Below are positions 57,024 to 64,000 of a DNA stretch of 64,000 bases, piece by piece (the first letter of the stretch is position 1; every line of letters starts with the position of its first letter). Source of the stretch: Rickettsiaceae bacterium (GTDB lineage: Bacteria; Pseudomonadota; Alphaproteobacteria; Rickettsiales; Rickettsiaceae). The stretch is taken from positions 1 to 64,000 of the forward strand of contig JACKKP010000003.1 in NCBI GenBank assembly GCA_024236375.1, read 5' to 3'. Made by a program: the position numbers and the translations under genes. The notes beneath the pieces were generated by a model that saw only the letters and a program-made list of their open reading frames with translations, searched no databases and was not told where the DNA came from.

Positions 57024-58199
57024 ATGAAAAAAGGAGACAACGAAGCCAAGAAAGAAATTGCTCAAAAAGCAAATTTAGATTTAATTGTAAGCGATGATAT
57101 TGAACTGCTTGCGGCATCTCTTCAGAATAGTGAATTACCAACTCACCCAGATGTAGGACATATACACGAGCTTACTAATAATAGTGCAACCGGAACGGGC
57201 TATAATCTTCAGGAACGTCTACCAGGTCTGTTATCAGAAGGTAAAAATAAGTCTATTTACATTAATGATGATGGTCATTGGATAGGGTTATATTATAACG
57301 CACATGATAAAAAATTATATTTTATTGACTCTTATGGGCACGACTATAATGACTATAAAAAAACAGCTGCTCAAATAAAAGAATCATTAAAAAATTATCC
57401 TGAGATCAAAATTGAAAACTTATATAAGCAAAAAATTCAATTTGCTGATTATGATAAACGAAACTGCGGAAGATTTCTAGGTATGACCTTAGTTTTGCTC
57501 GATCATGGTATAAAACCAGAAGAATTTCAAAGGTTAGATAGTAGTGTTATCATTAACACGCCAAAAATGACAAATGCATCTTTAACACTAGCTAAAGAAA
57601 TAGATACAATCTTGTTTACCTATAATAACCAGGATAATGAACCTGCAATACAATCAGTAGTGGCTTCTCAAAATTTAAGGGCTGCTTTAACAAAATATAT
57701 GAAAGTAGTTAATCAAGAGGTAAAGCAACAAATTATTGAAAAAACATCTAATATTATCTATGATTTAGCAGACAAGGATGAAAAACAAGCGCGCGCAATT
57801 ATAGAGAGTTTACAAAACTTTGTTCGAGAACCAAATACCAAAAATATAGAAGAATTAGATCAATTTATCAAAAATATCAATGTCTCTGTTATAGTTACTC
57901 CAAAAAATCCAGATATTGATCGTGAAGGTTTTTCAATAACTGAAACTAACAAAGCAATACAAAAAAGCCTAGAAATAAAAACAATAAGCCCAAAAAACGA
58001 ATTGAATAATCCTGTGGATACAAAAAATCTGCCATCTACTTCTAATAAAGTAGCAAAATTTAAGAAAAAAATACAAGATTGTAGAGATGCTATAGCTTTA
58101 TTTAAACAAACTATTACTAAGGCCATAGAGAAAAAATTTAGTAGGAGTCTACGTACTAAACTATCACCCTCATCTCGAACCTCTGGACAACAGAGATGA
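57024..58199 (+). CDS. Candidate CE-clan cysteine protease / deubiquitinase (Ulp1-like)
   Basis: A 391-residue protein; the N-terminal ~160 residues carry the signature of CE-clan peptidases (Ulp1/SENP, YopJ, ChlaDub, OtDUB). His85 is in DGHWIGLYYN, Asp102 in LYFIDSYGHD, a Gln (136 or 139) lies before the nucleophile, and Cys148 is in KRNCGRFLG. His-Asp spacing is 17 residues, as in yeast Ulp1 (514/531), and Asp-Cys 46 compared with 49. The remaining ~230 residues are helical and end in a basic, Ser-rich tail (KKFSRSLRTKLSPSSR). There is no signal peptide, as expected for type IV secretion effectors that cut ubiquitin or SUMO in the host. Substrate unproven. Confidence 0.75.
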   Translation: MKKGDNEAKKEIAQKANLDLIVSDDIELLAASLQNSELPTHPDVGHIHELTNNSATGTGYNLQERLPGLLSEGKNKSIYINDDGHWIGLYYNAHDKKLYFIDSYGHDYNDYKKTAAQIKESLKNYPEIKIENLYKQKIQFADYDKRNCGRFLGMTLVLLDHGIKPEEFQRLDSSVIINTPKMTNASLTLAKEIDTILFTYNNQDNEPAIQSVVASQNLRAALTKYMKVVNQEVKQQIIEKTSNIIYDLADKDEKQARAIIESLQNFVREPNTKNIEELDQFIKNINVSVIVTPKNPDIDREGFSITETNKAIQKSLEIKTISPKNELNNPVDTKNLPSTSNKVAKFKKKIQDCRDAIALFKQTITKAIEKKFSRSLRTKLSPSSRTSGQQR

Positions 58200-58230
58200 T
58201 TTAGGATATTCGTAAAGATTTTAATACTTC

Positions 58231-59733
58231 CTAAAATTGAATTTCTGGATCATAAGCAAAGGTAATAGTAATTTTAGTACCTTTGTCTTTTTTGCTTTCG
58301 ATATAAAACTTCCCATTCATTAGTTCAACTAATTTTTTAGTCAGTGGCAGACCTAGACCGGTCCCTTCATATTGTCGATTTAACTTATTATCTATTTGAC
58401 CAAAAGATGATAATGCTTTTGGTATTTGACCTTCATCCATTCCAATACCATTATCACTCACTATTATATCAACCGTTTTCTTAGATTTGTTTTGTACTAC
58501 ACTCAAGGTCACAGCTCCGCCTGAAGGTGTAAATTTCACTGAATTTGATAGCAGGTTGAGTAAGGCTTGTTTTAATCTTTTCGGATCTGCAACAATTACT
58601 ATATGATTAGTAGGTAATTTTTCTATTAATTGGATATTAGCACTATCTGCTCTAGGTTTGACAAAGCGCATACTTGAAGATGCAAGCTTATTTAAGTCAA
58701 GTTCAACATTGTCTATCTGTAATTTATCGCTAGAAGCTTTGGAAAAATCTAATATATCATTAATGACACTTAGGAGGTGTTTACCTGAGTTATTAATATC
58801 ATTTATATAATCCTTATATTGCTTATTATTAATTTCTCCATGAGTTTCAGACAAAATAATTTCAGAGAATCCTATAATAGCATTTAATGGTGTTCTAAGC
58901 TCATGACTTACATTGGCTAAAAACTGAGTTTTTGCAGAACTTTCTGTTTCAGCCCTATCTTTTGCCTCTATCAGCGCCCTATTCATTTCGAATTGTTTAT
59001 TAATAATACGCTGAGCATAATTAGTATTATACATTACAATTGTAAAAAATACTAAAAACACCACAATAAATATTATTATCGCTCTTTTCTCTAAATAAGC
59101 TATATTTTCCCATTGATTAGTAATATCAGTTGTAACTTCAACGATGCCATCTATACTAAATTTGCCCTCACGCGAAATAATTATCGGCATATAACTGATA
59201 ATAAATGATTTTATCATTTCATTATCTTGACCTGCATTCATCAGTCTTGAAGTAAAAGAATGAGTTGTTTTGCCTTGATAAGCATCTGTAATTGAGCTAT
59301 CTGAAATATAGTCTCTGAGAAAAAAATTGTCTAACTTACTTAAAATAAAATCATACAACCCACTATAATTATTTATATTTTGAGAATGGTCTGCAATTTC
59401 ACTGTTAGAAATTACCTTACGCCCCTGCTTGTTATATATATTAACAGTTAAATCTACATTACCAAAAAATTCAATAGTTTGTTTGACGTAATTTAGTAAA
59501 GCTGGATCATTATAAAAGCTTTTGTAATTAGGTGAGTTTAGTTTTGCTATAATCTCAGAATTTGGATCCCATATTTTGGCACGATATACATTCACTAAAT
59601 AATTATTATTATCAGCAATTTGCTTTACTACTACTTCTTCAATCATAAAGTAACGATAAAGAACAATATTTGCCATTATATTGAGAAATAACCCAATAAA
59701 TGATAATCGTATTATATGCTTGTTTTGGATCAT
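58231..59733 (-). CDS. Membrane sensor histidine kinase
   Basis: A 500-residue kinase. One membrane helix at about 8-26, a periplasmic sensor domain of about 185 residues, and a second helix at about 215-238. HisKA follows with phospho-acceptor His in FLANVSHELRTPLNAIIGFSEII, then HATPase_c with N box KQALLNLLSNSVKFTP, G1 VSDNGIGMDEGQIPKA and G2 GTGLGLPLTK. It resembles PleC/DivJ-type kinases of alphaproteobacteria in its catalytic part. No response regulator gene is adjacent. It converges with the protease gene. Confidence 0.92.
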   Translation of the reverse strand: MIQNKHIIRLSFIGLFLNIMANIVLYRYFMIEEVVVKQIADNNNYLVNVYRAKIWDPNSEIIAKLNSPNYKSFYNDPALLNYVKQTIEFFGNVDLTVNIYNKQGRKVISNSEIADHSQNINNYSGLYDFILSKLDNFFLRDYISDSSITDAYQGKTTHSFTSRLMNAGQDNEMIKSFIISYMPIIISREGKFSIDGIVEVTTDITNQWENIAYLEKRAIIIFIVVFLVFFTIVMYNTNYAQRIINKQFEMNRALIEAKDRAETESSAKTQFLANVSHELRTPLNAIIGFSEIILSETHGEINNKQYKDYINDINNSGKHLLSVINDILDFSKASSDKLQIDNVELDLNKLASSSMRFVKPRADSANIQLIEKLPTNHIVIVADPKRLKQALLNLLSNSVKFTPSGGAVTLSVVQNKSKKTVDIIVSDNGIGMDEGQIPKALSSFGQIDNKLNRQYEGTGLGLPLTKKLVELMNGKFYIESKKDKGTKITITFAYDPEIQF

Positions 59734-59924
59734 TTAAAATTAAATGAAAATTTTATCAAAATATAATTTTAAAGATAACAAACTAATTTTTAATTTCCTA
59801 GTTTAAAATATAAATTTCTAAATTAAGCGCTGCCAACTCTGATTATCGAGACATTTTGATGACAAAATAGATTTATCAGAATTATTAATGTCATAAATTT
59901 TATAACGTAAGCTAATATTGTGTC

Positions 59925-60266
59925 CTACATTATATTACAATGACTCCCAATATTGTCATTATTTGGCTCCTCACAATTTTCGCCACTCATCATCATTAGG
60001 GTATGAGGATCATCCATTTTAGTAGTGATAATATTTCTATCTAATTTAGACTCATAAAACTCATCAGGTTCATTATGATTTATATCAGAATCAGAACAAC
60101 AACTAGTAGTAGATTTGTAAATATTAGTGCAAATTTGTGCTACGTAATTAACACCTTTGATCACCACATCTTCAGGATCAAATATATATATATAACTAAT
60201 ATTATTATCGAGATTTATCTGTTCTATATTTTTCTCTTTGGTCTGCGCTGTGGGCATAATTGGCAT
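59925..60266 (-). CDS. Small protein of unknown function
   Basis: A 113-residue acidic, cysteine-containing protein (CCSDSDINHNEPDEF, ENCEEPNNDNIGSHC) with no signal peptide or known motif. It lies between the histidine kinase and lpxK on the minus strand, about 190 bp upstream of the kinase start. The C-terminal half is polar and probably disordered. Existence as a gene is moderately supported by codon use and a clean ATG. Confidence 0.45.
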   Translation of the reverse strand: MPIMPTAQTKEKNIEQINLDNNISYIYIFDPEDVVIKGVNYVAQICTNIYKSTTSCCSDSDINHNEPDEFYESKLDRNIITTKMDDPHTLMMMSGENCEEPNNDNIGSHCNIM

Positions 60267-60340
60267 AAAATCGCCTCATTTTTATTATCAAATTTAAAAT
60301 CATAAGTGCTGAAGATATAATATATTTTGCACTTTTGATT

Positions 60341-60386
60341 AAAAAAGGTTAACATCTTGAATTTTTATTGTCAACAAGATGTTAAC
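60341..60386 (-). terminator. Rho-independent terminator of the lpxK transcript
   Basis: GTTAACATCTTG (60348-60359) and its exact complement CAAGATGTTAAC (60375-60386) form a 12-bp stem with a 15-base loop. On the minus strand the stem is followed by CTTTTTT. It lies about 195 bp downstream of the lpxK stop and reads in its direction. The 315 bp between 60266 and 60582 hold nothing else I recognise. Confidence 0.65.
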
Positions 60387-60581
60387 TCGTAAATATAAAT
60401 TTTATAATTATTCAATATTTTAATATAATATTAGAGGCATCACTTTAATATTTTTCTTTTCAATATATCATCAGAAAAAAGCTATAAATAGCAAAAGTAC
60501 GGTTTTCAAAAGTACTATGCATTGATTATGTTTATATTATCGGTTGAAGTTAGTTGATAATAAATACTGCGGACTATTATC

Positions 60582-61555
60582 TTATTTCGTGATATTCTTA
60601 TTTAAATGGCATTGAATTTCCTCAAGTAATTTTTGTTCCTCAAGTGGATCTAATTCTAAATCAACTAATAAATAGTGCAATTTCTTTACTTTAGCGCCAA
60701 TTTTTACATAGTCTTTCTCTGTGGTAATTAATTCTAAATTATGCTGCTTAGCAATTTGTTGCAAATCATGTAAATCTTTCTCAGAGTAATTATAGTGATC
60801 CGGAAAAATTTTCGTAAGTTTAACTATAACATTATATTGCCTTAATAATGCAAAAAACCCTTCCGGATTACTAATACCTGCAAAAGCAAGATATTCTCCG
60901 TCTAATTTAATATTTCGAGGCTTTATTTGTGCACAAAAAGGTTTTTTATCAAATAATTCTTTCTCTTCCAGATATATAGTTTCACCAATAAAGATGCTGA
61001 TATCTGCTGCAGCTATTGCGGTCTTCAGAGATTGTCTAAGAGGCCCTGCCGGTATTATCCTTCTATTACCAAAACCGCGGCTTGCATTAACAGTCAGTAT
61101 TATCAGATCCTTATGAAAAGATGGATTTTGCATCCCATCATCGAATATAATGATTTCTGGTTTATAAGACGTAATTAATTCAAGAGCTGCAATAGGATTT
61201 GGAGCAGCAATTACCTTAGTATAAGCCGATAATAATTTTGATTCATCTCCCACTTCTTGAGCTGACTGAGCTTCGACCCACACAGCTTTACGTAAATTAG
61301 TTCCGTAAGCTTTAGTAATGACTACAATTTTATAATTAGTTTGTAGCTTCTGCGCTAACCACTTTACTAATTGAGTCTTACCAGTGCCACCTATTGTAGC
61401 ATTTCCAACGCAAATAACATAACCGGGTAATCGTAATTCTTTAGAAATAATTTTTCTTATAATACCTAGTAGACTATAAATCCAAGAAAAGGGAATTAAT
61501 ATGGTAGATAAGAGTTTTTTTTTTGCCAGAAATTTGGGTAATATAAATTAATCAT
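60582..61555 (-). pseudogene. lpxK: Tetraacyldisaccharide 4'-kinase with frameshift at a run of ten A
   Basis: LpxK phosphorylates the 4' position of lipid A. The gene starts at ATG 61555 (MINLYYPNFWQKK), overlapping the waaA stop. It meets ten consecutive A (61515-61524 read on the minus strand) and then terminates after 19 codons. The rest continues in another frame: LLSTILIPFSWIYSLLGIIRK, the Walker A VGNATIGGTGKTQLVKW, VVITKAYGTNLRKA and onward to 60582. Eleven or eight A would restore one 324-residue protein of usual length. From the first downstream start (GTG 61283) only 233 residues lacking the ATP-binding loop would be made. Transcript slippage on poly-A, as known in AT-rich endosymbionts, could rescue it. 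Confidence 0.85.
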
Positions 61556-62801
61556 TAAGGTATCTCTCTATATATTCAATAGTTTTCAGTGCATTTGCTT
61601 TTTTACTATTAACATAACTTAGTGCATTTACTGCATATTTGTCAAAAAATTCAGCTTTAGTAGAAAAAATTTGTTTAATTCTCTCTTCAAGTTCTGATTC
61701 ATTATGAACTTGAATCGCTGCTTCATTTTCTATCATCTCATCGGCTATATTCTGAAAACTACTTACATGTGGACCAAATAAAATTACATTATCTAAATAT
61801 GCTGGTTCAATCATGTTATGACCCTTACCATTAAATGATCCTCCAACAAATACTGCTTTAGATATCCTGTAAAATAAACCGAGCTCAGAAAAACTATCTA
61901 TAATATATAAGTCTTTATCAATAAAATCTTGTTGTTTACTACGTAATGAATAAGAAAGCCCTAATGCCTGACACATTTCAGTAATTTTACCACTAAGATG
62001 GGGATAACGAGGCACCAAAATTGGATAGTAATTTAGCTTGTTTTTTAGATTACTGATTACTTTAAGGATAATATTTTCGTCAAATAGATGAGTACTTGCG
62101 AACACTAAAACTGGTTTATTTCCTATTTGATTTCTTAGTATTAATAACTTATCCAAATCCGCTGCAAGCTGTCCATTAATAAATTTGAGATTATCAAGTT
62201 TAATGGCTTTATGATATCCTAAATTCTGAAATTTTTGTAAATCATTATCACTTTGGGTAATAATAATTTCAAATTTACTTATAATCTCATTAAACAAAAA
62301 TTGTGCTTTTTTCCATAATTTATAAGAAATATCTGATAGCTTACCATTCACTAGGAGAAGTTTAGTTTTTTTGGAAGTAATGTTTATAAGACAAGGCCAT
62401 AATTCTGATTCTATAAAAATTCCTACACAAGGCTGCCAATAATTTATAAACCTCTTTACTGCTAAGAAATTATCTGCAGGAACGAATTGATGAATAAGAT
62501 TAGGATGTGGATTCTGCTTTAATATCTTACTTGAAGAAATGGTTGTTGTAGTAATTAAAAAATGATGACATGGGTATTTTATACTTAATAATTTGACTAA
62601 ATTCACCGCCACCATAGACTCTCCTACACTTGCAGCATGTAGCCAGACTAATTTCCCTTCAGGCCTCATATCATAACCAAATCCAAATCGTTGCATTATA
62701 GACTGGTGGCTTTCTTTGCCTAAAAATAACCTAGCTACAAGCACTATGCAATATATAGGTATCAGCAATATTGTGATTATATTGTAAATTTGAAATAACA
62801 T
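61548..62801 (-). CDS. waaA: 3-deoxy-D-manno-octulosonic acid transferase
   Basis: A 417-residue inner-membrane GT-B glycosyltransferase adding Kdo to lipid IVA. N-terminal membrane anchor (about 5-22). Recognised segments: KLVWLHAASVGESMVAVNLVK with the catalytic Glu, FIESELWPCLI, LLVNGKLSDISYKLWKK, and VFVGGSFNGKGHNMIEPAYL near the end. It overlaps the lpxK start by 8 bp, an order also seen in Rickettsia. Presence of Kdo transfer implies LPS. The aatA gene lies upstream, 137 bp away. Confidence 0.95.
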   Translation of the reverse strand: MLFQIYNIITILLIPIYCIVLVARLFLGKESHQSIMQRFGFGYDMRPEGKLVWLHAASVGESMVAVNLVKLLSIKYPCHHFLITTTTISSSKILKQNPHPNLIHQFVPADNFLAVKRFINYWQPCVGIFIESELWPCLINITSKKTKLLLVNGKLSDISYKLWKKAQFLFNEIISKFEIIITQSDNDLQKFQNLGYHKAIKLDNLKFINGQLAADLDKLLILRNQIGNKPVLVFASTHLFDENIILKVISNLKNKLNYYPILVPRYPHLSGKITEMCQALGLSYSLRSKQQDFIDKDLYIIDSFSELGLFYRISKAVFVGGSFNGKGHNMIEPAYLDNVILFGPHVSSFQNIADEMIENEAAIQVHNESELEERIKQIFSTKAEFFDKYAVNALSYVNSKKANALKTIEYIERYLND

Positions 62802-62938
62802 AATCTATTATCTCCTTTATGATAATTTTATAAATTTGTAGCAGTTTTGTTAATATATCAGGTTATCAAGCAAAGAAAATTTATCTATTTGCTACGTTTA
62901 TAACTTTTTAACATATCTATTATTAGATAGGATTCTAT

Positions 62939-64000
62939 TTATTGCAATTTATTAATAGCAATTTTCATTCTATCACATGCTTCTTTTAGTAATTCTTTTG
63001 ATGTCGCATATGAAATCCTGAAATATTCATCCATACCAAACGCAATACCGGGTACTACAGCAACATTTGCTTGTTCTAATAAATAAGTAGCAAGGTCTGT
63101 ACTTGATTGAATGACACTGCCCTGCGGTGTTTTTTTACCAAATAAACCTGAACATTTAGGAAATAAGTAAAAAGCACCTTGAGGTTTAAAACATTTAATA
63201 TGATCTATTTCATTGAGTAATGATATAGTCAGATCACGTTTTTGTTTAAAATTGTGTGCATTAGTCTTTATATAATCTTGTGGACCATTGAGCGCTTCCA
63301 ATGCTGCTATCTGGCTTACAGAAGATGGATTAGAAGTGCTTTGTGATTGAATCATCGTCATGGCTTTAATTATTTTTATATCGCCTACACCATAACCAAT
63401 TCGCCAGCCTGTCATTGAATATGCTTTCGACACACCATTAATGGTGAATATTCTGTTTTTTAGCTCTGCCGTTACTAAAGAAGCAATCGTAACAAATTGT
63501 TGATCATCAAACATAATATGTTCATAGATGTCATCACTCATTATATGCAAATTTGGATATTTCTTAAGTAAATCTACAAAAGGCATCATATCGTCTTTAG
63601 ATAAGATTGCACCTGAAGGATTACTTGGATAATTTAAAATCAGCCATTTTGTCTTATCAGTAATTACTTGCTCTATTTTATGGATATCAGGTTTAAATCC
63701 ATCTTCCATATTTGTTTCAACTATCACTGGCTTACCACCAGCAATTAATACTATGTCCGGATATGAGACCCAATAAGGCGTAGGAATGATTACTTCATCA
63801 TTTTCATTCAGCGTTGCCATGAATAAATTATATATTACTTGTTTACCGCCTGTACTGACTATTACTTCTTGTGGAGTAACAATCAAATTATTTTCTCTTT
63901 TAAATTTTTTACAAATAGCTTCTCTAAGTTCTATAGTACCTTCTACTAAAGTATATTTAGTAGCACCCCGATTAATACCTTCTATCGCTGCTTGCTTTAT
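62939..64000 (-). CDS. aatA: Aspartate aminotransferase (5' end outside window)
   Basis: Class I/II PLP-dependent aminotransferase. The frame is open to the right edge, giving 353 codons of about 400; the N-terminus is outside. The protein reads ATKYTLVEGTIELREAI, VTPQEVIVSTGGKQVIYN, NYPSNPSGAIL, SDDIYEHIMFDD, the PLP-lysine in INGVSKAYSMTGWRIGY and the substrate-binding Arg in FRISYA. The family (subgroup I-gamma, alphaproteobacterial AatA) transfers amino groups between aspartate and 2-oxoglutarate. Upstream of waaA in the same direction. Confidence 0.95.
   Translation of the reverse strand: MKQAAIEGINRGATKYTLVEGTIELREAICKKFKRENNLIVTPQEVIVSTGGKQVIYNLFMATLNENDEVIIPTPYWVSYPDIVLIAGGKPVIVETNMEDGFKPDIHKIEQVITDKTKWLILNYPSNPSGAILSKDDMMPFVDLLKKYPNLHIMSDDIYEHIMFDDQQFVTIASLVTAELKNRIFTINGVSKAYSMTGWRIGYGVGDIKIIKAMTMIQSQSTSNPSSVSQIAALEALNGPQDYIKTNAHNFKQKRDLTISLLNEIDHIKCFKPQGAFYLFPKCSGLFGKKTPQGSVIQSSTDLATYLLEQANVAVVPGIAFGMDEYFRISYATSKELLKEACDRMKIAINKLQ

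Overview
The window is AT-rich, densely coded DNA from a Rickettsiales bacterium, most likely a Rickettsiaceae-type obligate intracellular alphaproteobacterium. The supporting evidence is a class I lysyl-tRNA synthetase, dispersed rvh-type type IV secretion genes (virB7, virB8 and virB9 homologues), the order sucA-sucB-rlmH, a bc1 operon (petABC) next to ccmAB, and an aspartate aminotransferase / waaA / lpxK block. Kdo transferase and LpxK mean LPS is (or was) made, which argues against Anaplasmataceae. A nadA plus type II glutamine synthetase pair, prs, and a cluster of unrecognised basic-tailed proteins are not typical of Rickettsia proper. The genus cannot be fixed from this sequence alone.

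Layout. 1-5 kb: 3' end of lysK, a TPR-repeat gene interrupted by an in-frame amber codon, a 243-bp element bounded by 22-bp inverted repeats, and an MFS transporter. 5-15 kb: pheST, rpiB, an NlpD-like lipoprotein, two small unknown genes, ftsK, then virB9-virB8 with a small divergent virB7-like lipoprotein gene. 15-20 kb: rlmH, sucB and sucA in one leftward operon. 20-25 kb: a UmuD-like S24 peptidase, a decayed aconitase gene, and ccmAB. 25-30 kb: petABC and two tandem outer-membrane beta-barrel paralogues. 30-46 kb: two unknown genes, metG-tatD, tRNA-Ala(UGC), a histidine kinase/response regulator pair, bcp, slt, fabD, a hydrolase, a glycosyltransferase, an AI-2E family protein, yqgE, dusB-fis-like, a zinc-ribbon membrane protein and dapD. 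46-48 kb: a Pro/Glu/Val repeat protein, an IS256-family transposase remnant and tsaB.

48.5-58.2 kb is the most unusual stretch. Next to prs lie four unrecognised proteins that share modules in different combinations and have lysine/arginine-rich C-termini. With them is a protein with a CE-clan (Ulp1-like) cysteine protease/deubiquitinase signature. They surround a nadA-glnA(type II) operon. I interpret this as a candidate cluster of type IV secretion effectors; that is inference. 58-64 kb carries a membrane histidine kinase, a small unknown gene, and the leftward aatA / waaA / lpxK block ending in a hairpin terminator.

Genome-decay signals are frequent and specific. The 3' end of acnA has several indels, lpxK is frameshifted exactly at a run of ten A, the TPR gene has an amber codon inside its first repeats, and the transposase is a relic. 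Each could be real decay, programmed recoding or transcript slippage, or a sequencing error, and each is reported separately.
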